This document shows positions 4,553 to 5,051 of a stretch of 5,051 nucleotides of DNA, piece after piece. The stretch comes from CAJWGI01 sp036011785. GTDB lineage: Bacteria; Chloroflexota; Anaerolineae; Anaerolineales; UBA11657. Both the position numbers and the translations under genes were made by a program. Under the pieces are notes generated by a model. That model worked only from the letters and a program-made list of their open reading frames with translations. It did no database searches and was not told the origin of the DNA. Numbering within the stretch: position 1 is the first letter of the stretch; each line of letters opens with the position of its first letter. The stretch is taken from the NCBI GenBank assembly GCA_036011785.1, contig DASCOB010000228.1, forward strand, positions 1-5,051, written 5' to 3'.

Positions 4553-5051
4553 TTATTGTTTCTGCTGATCCAGCAGCATATCAAGGGCGCCCTTATCATC
4601 AAAATGAATCCGAAAGCGCTCGGCGAACTCGGGCGGAGTGTAAGTGTGATTCTGAGTGCCCACCTGCTCGAGGCAATAAGTGGCTGCCAGCGCCCCCACC
4701 ATCCCACACATTTCCCAGGGCAAATCTGCGGCCACGCCACGCAAAAAGCCACCCCGAAATGCATCTCCTACACCGGTGGGATCACGCATTTCGTCCGGAG
4801 GGATTGCCGGGGTCTCGTGGCGCGCGCCCTGCGCGAGGATGACCGCGCCGTGCTCGCCGCGCGTGATCCCAACAATTACACCTTGGTCCGCAATGGCGGC
4901 TTCATCTAGGCGCAGCTTTTCCTTTATCAAACCGAATTCATAATCGTTCACGACGAGCATGTGCGCGCCGGTGATTCCCGCGTGCAGGTCTTCCAACTCC
5001 ATGCGCACAATCTGCTGGCTAGGGTCATACAGATAGGGAACATCCAGTTCC
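4553..5051 (-). CDS. PfkB-family kinase, probable adenosine kinase, N-terminus outside window
   Basis: The last 165 residues of a ribokinase-fold protein usually around 310 long; the frame is open to the right edge. Counting visible residues from the edge: LYDPSQQ (7-13), VVNDYEFGLI (33-42), a loop IVGITRGEHGAVIL (59-72) and the PfkB signature DPTGVGDAFRGGFLRG (90-105), with D96 of GVGD as the expected catalytic base and the surrounding glycines forming the anion hole. The DP(G/S)Q and NDYE motifs recall adenosine kinases of the PfkB family more than ribokinase or fructokinase. The adjacent ahcY releases adenosine, so conversion of adenosine to AMP is the likely role. The substrate call rests on this context and on motif resemblance. 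The C-terminus ends in a Gln/Lys-rich LLDQQKQ, and the stop is TAA at 4555-4553. The start and the substrate-binding N-terminal half are not visible. Confidence 0.85.
   Translation of the reverse strand, partial: ELDVPYLYDPSQQIVRMELEDLHAGITGAHMLVVNDYEFGLIKEKLRLDEAAIADQGVIVGITRGEHGAVILAQGARHETPAIPPDEMRDPTGVGDAFRGGFLRGVAADLPWEMCGMVGALAATYCLEQVGTQNHTYTPPEFAERFRIHFDDKGALDMLLDQQKQ

Noticed and set aside
1..5051. CRISPR arrays, insertion sequences, integrase genes or attachment sites
   Set aside because: No spaced direct-repeat series, terminal inverted repeats flanking a transposase, or recombinase motifs were seen.

Overview
The window reads as an ordinary chromosomal segment of a moderately GC-rich bacterium. 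The best clue to the host is a small lipoprotein whose whole mature part is a Ser/Thr/Pro linker plus one NBR1-like Ig domain, an arrangement I associate with Chloroflexota (Anaerolineae and relatives). The short archaeal/thermophile-like form of S-adenosylhomocysteinase and the group III-like phosphofructokinase fit that placement. It is an inference, not a proof. I see no mobile element, CRISPR array, rRNA or tRNA.

Layout. Positions 1-898 (minus) hold the N-terminal 299 residues of an enolase-superfamily (mandelate racemase/muconate lactonizing type) sugar-acid dehydratase-like protein that runs off the left edge. A divergent intergenic region of about 350-400 bp follows. It holds a hairpin touching the dehydratase ribosome binding site, a pair of 12-bp direct repeats that could be an operator, and a sigma70-like promoter facing right. 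A complete 6-phosphofructokinase gene (1298-2386, plus) comes next, preceded by a possible 17-codon leader ORF whose stop overlaps the pfkA start. It ends in an intrinsic-terminator-like hairpin, beyond which lies a second, larger nested inverted repeat. A lipoprotein gene (2656-3195, plus) has a near-consensus promoter placed so that the transcript would start at or next to its ATG. Converging on it, 26 bp away, is ahcY (3222-4481, minus), and upstream of ahcY on the same strand is the C-terminal half of a PfkB-family kinase (4553 to the right edge).

How the genes fit together. AhcY splits S-adenosylhomocysteine into homocysteine and adenosine. The adjacent kinase resembles adenosine kinases and would remove the adenosine as AMP, pulling the reversible AhcY reaction forward, so the pair looks like a small methyl-cycle/adenosine-salvage operon. 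PfkA is central glycolysis. The divergent dehydratase would act on a sugar acid and may share regulation with pfkA through the intergenic region.

No clearly new system is visible. The points most worth a second look are the two start sites that look leaderless, the tandem repeats in the divergent promoter region, the nested inverted repeat after pfkA, the dehydratase's missing metal-ligand and dyad aspartates, and the mixed donor signature of PfkA.
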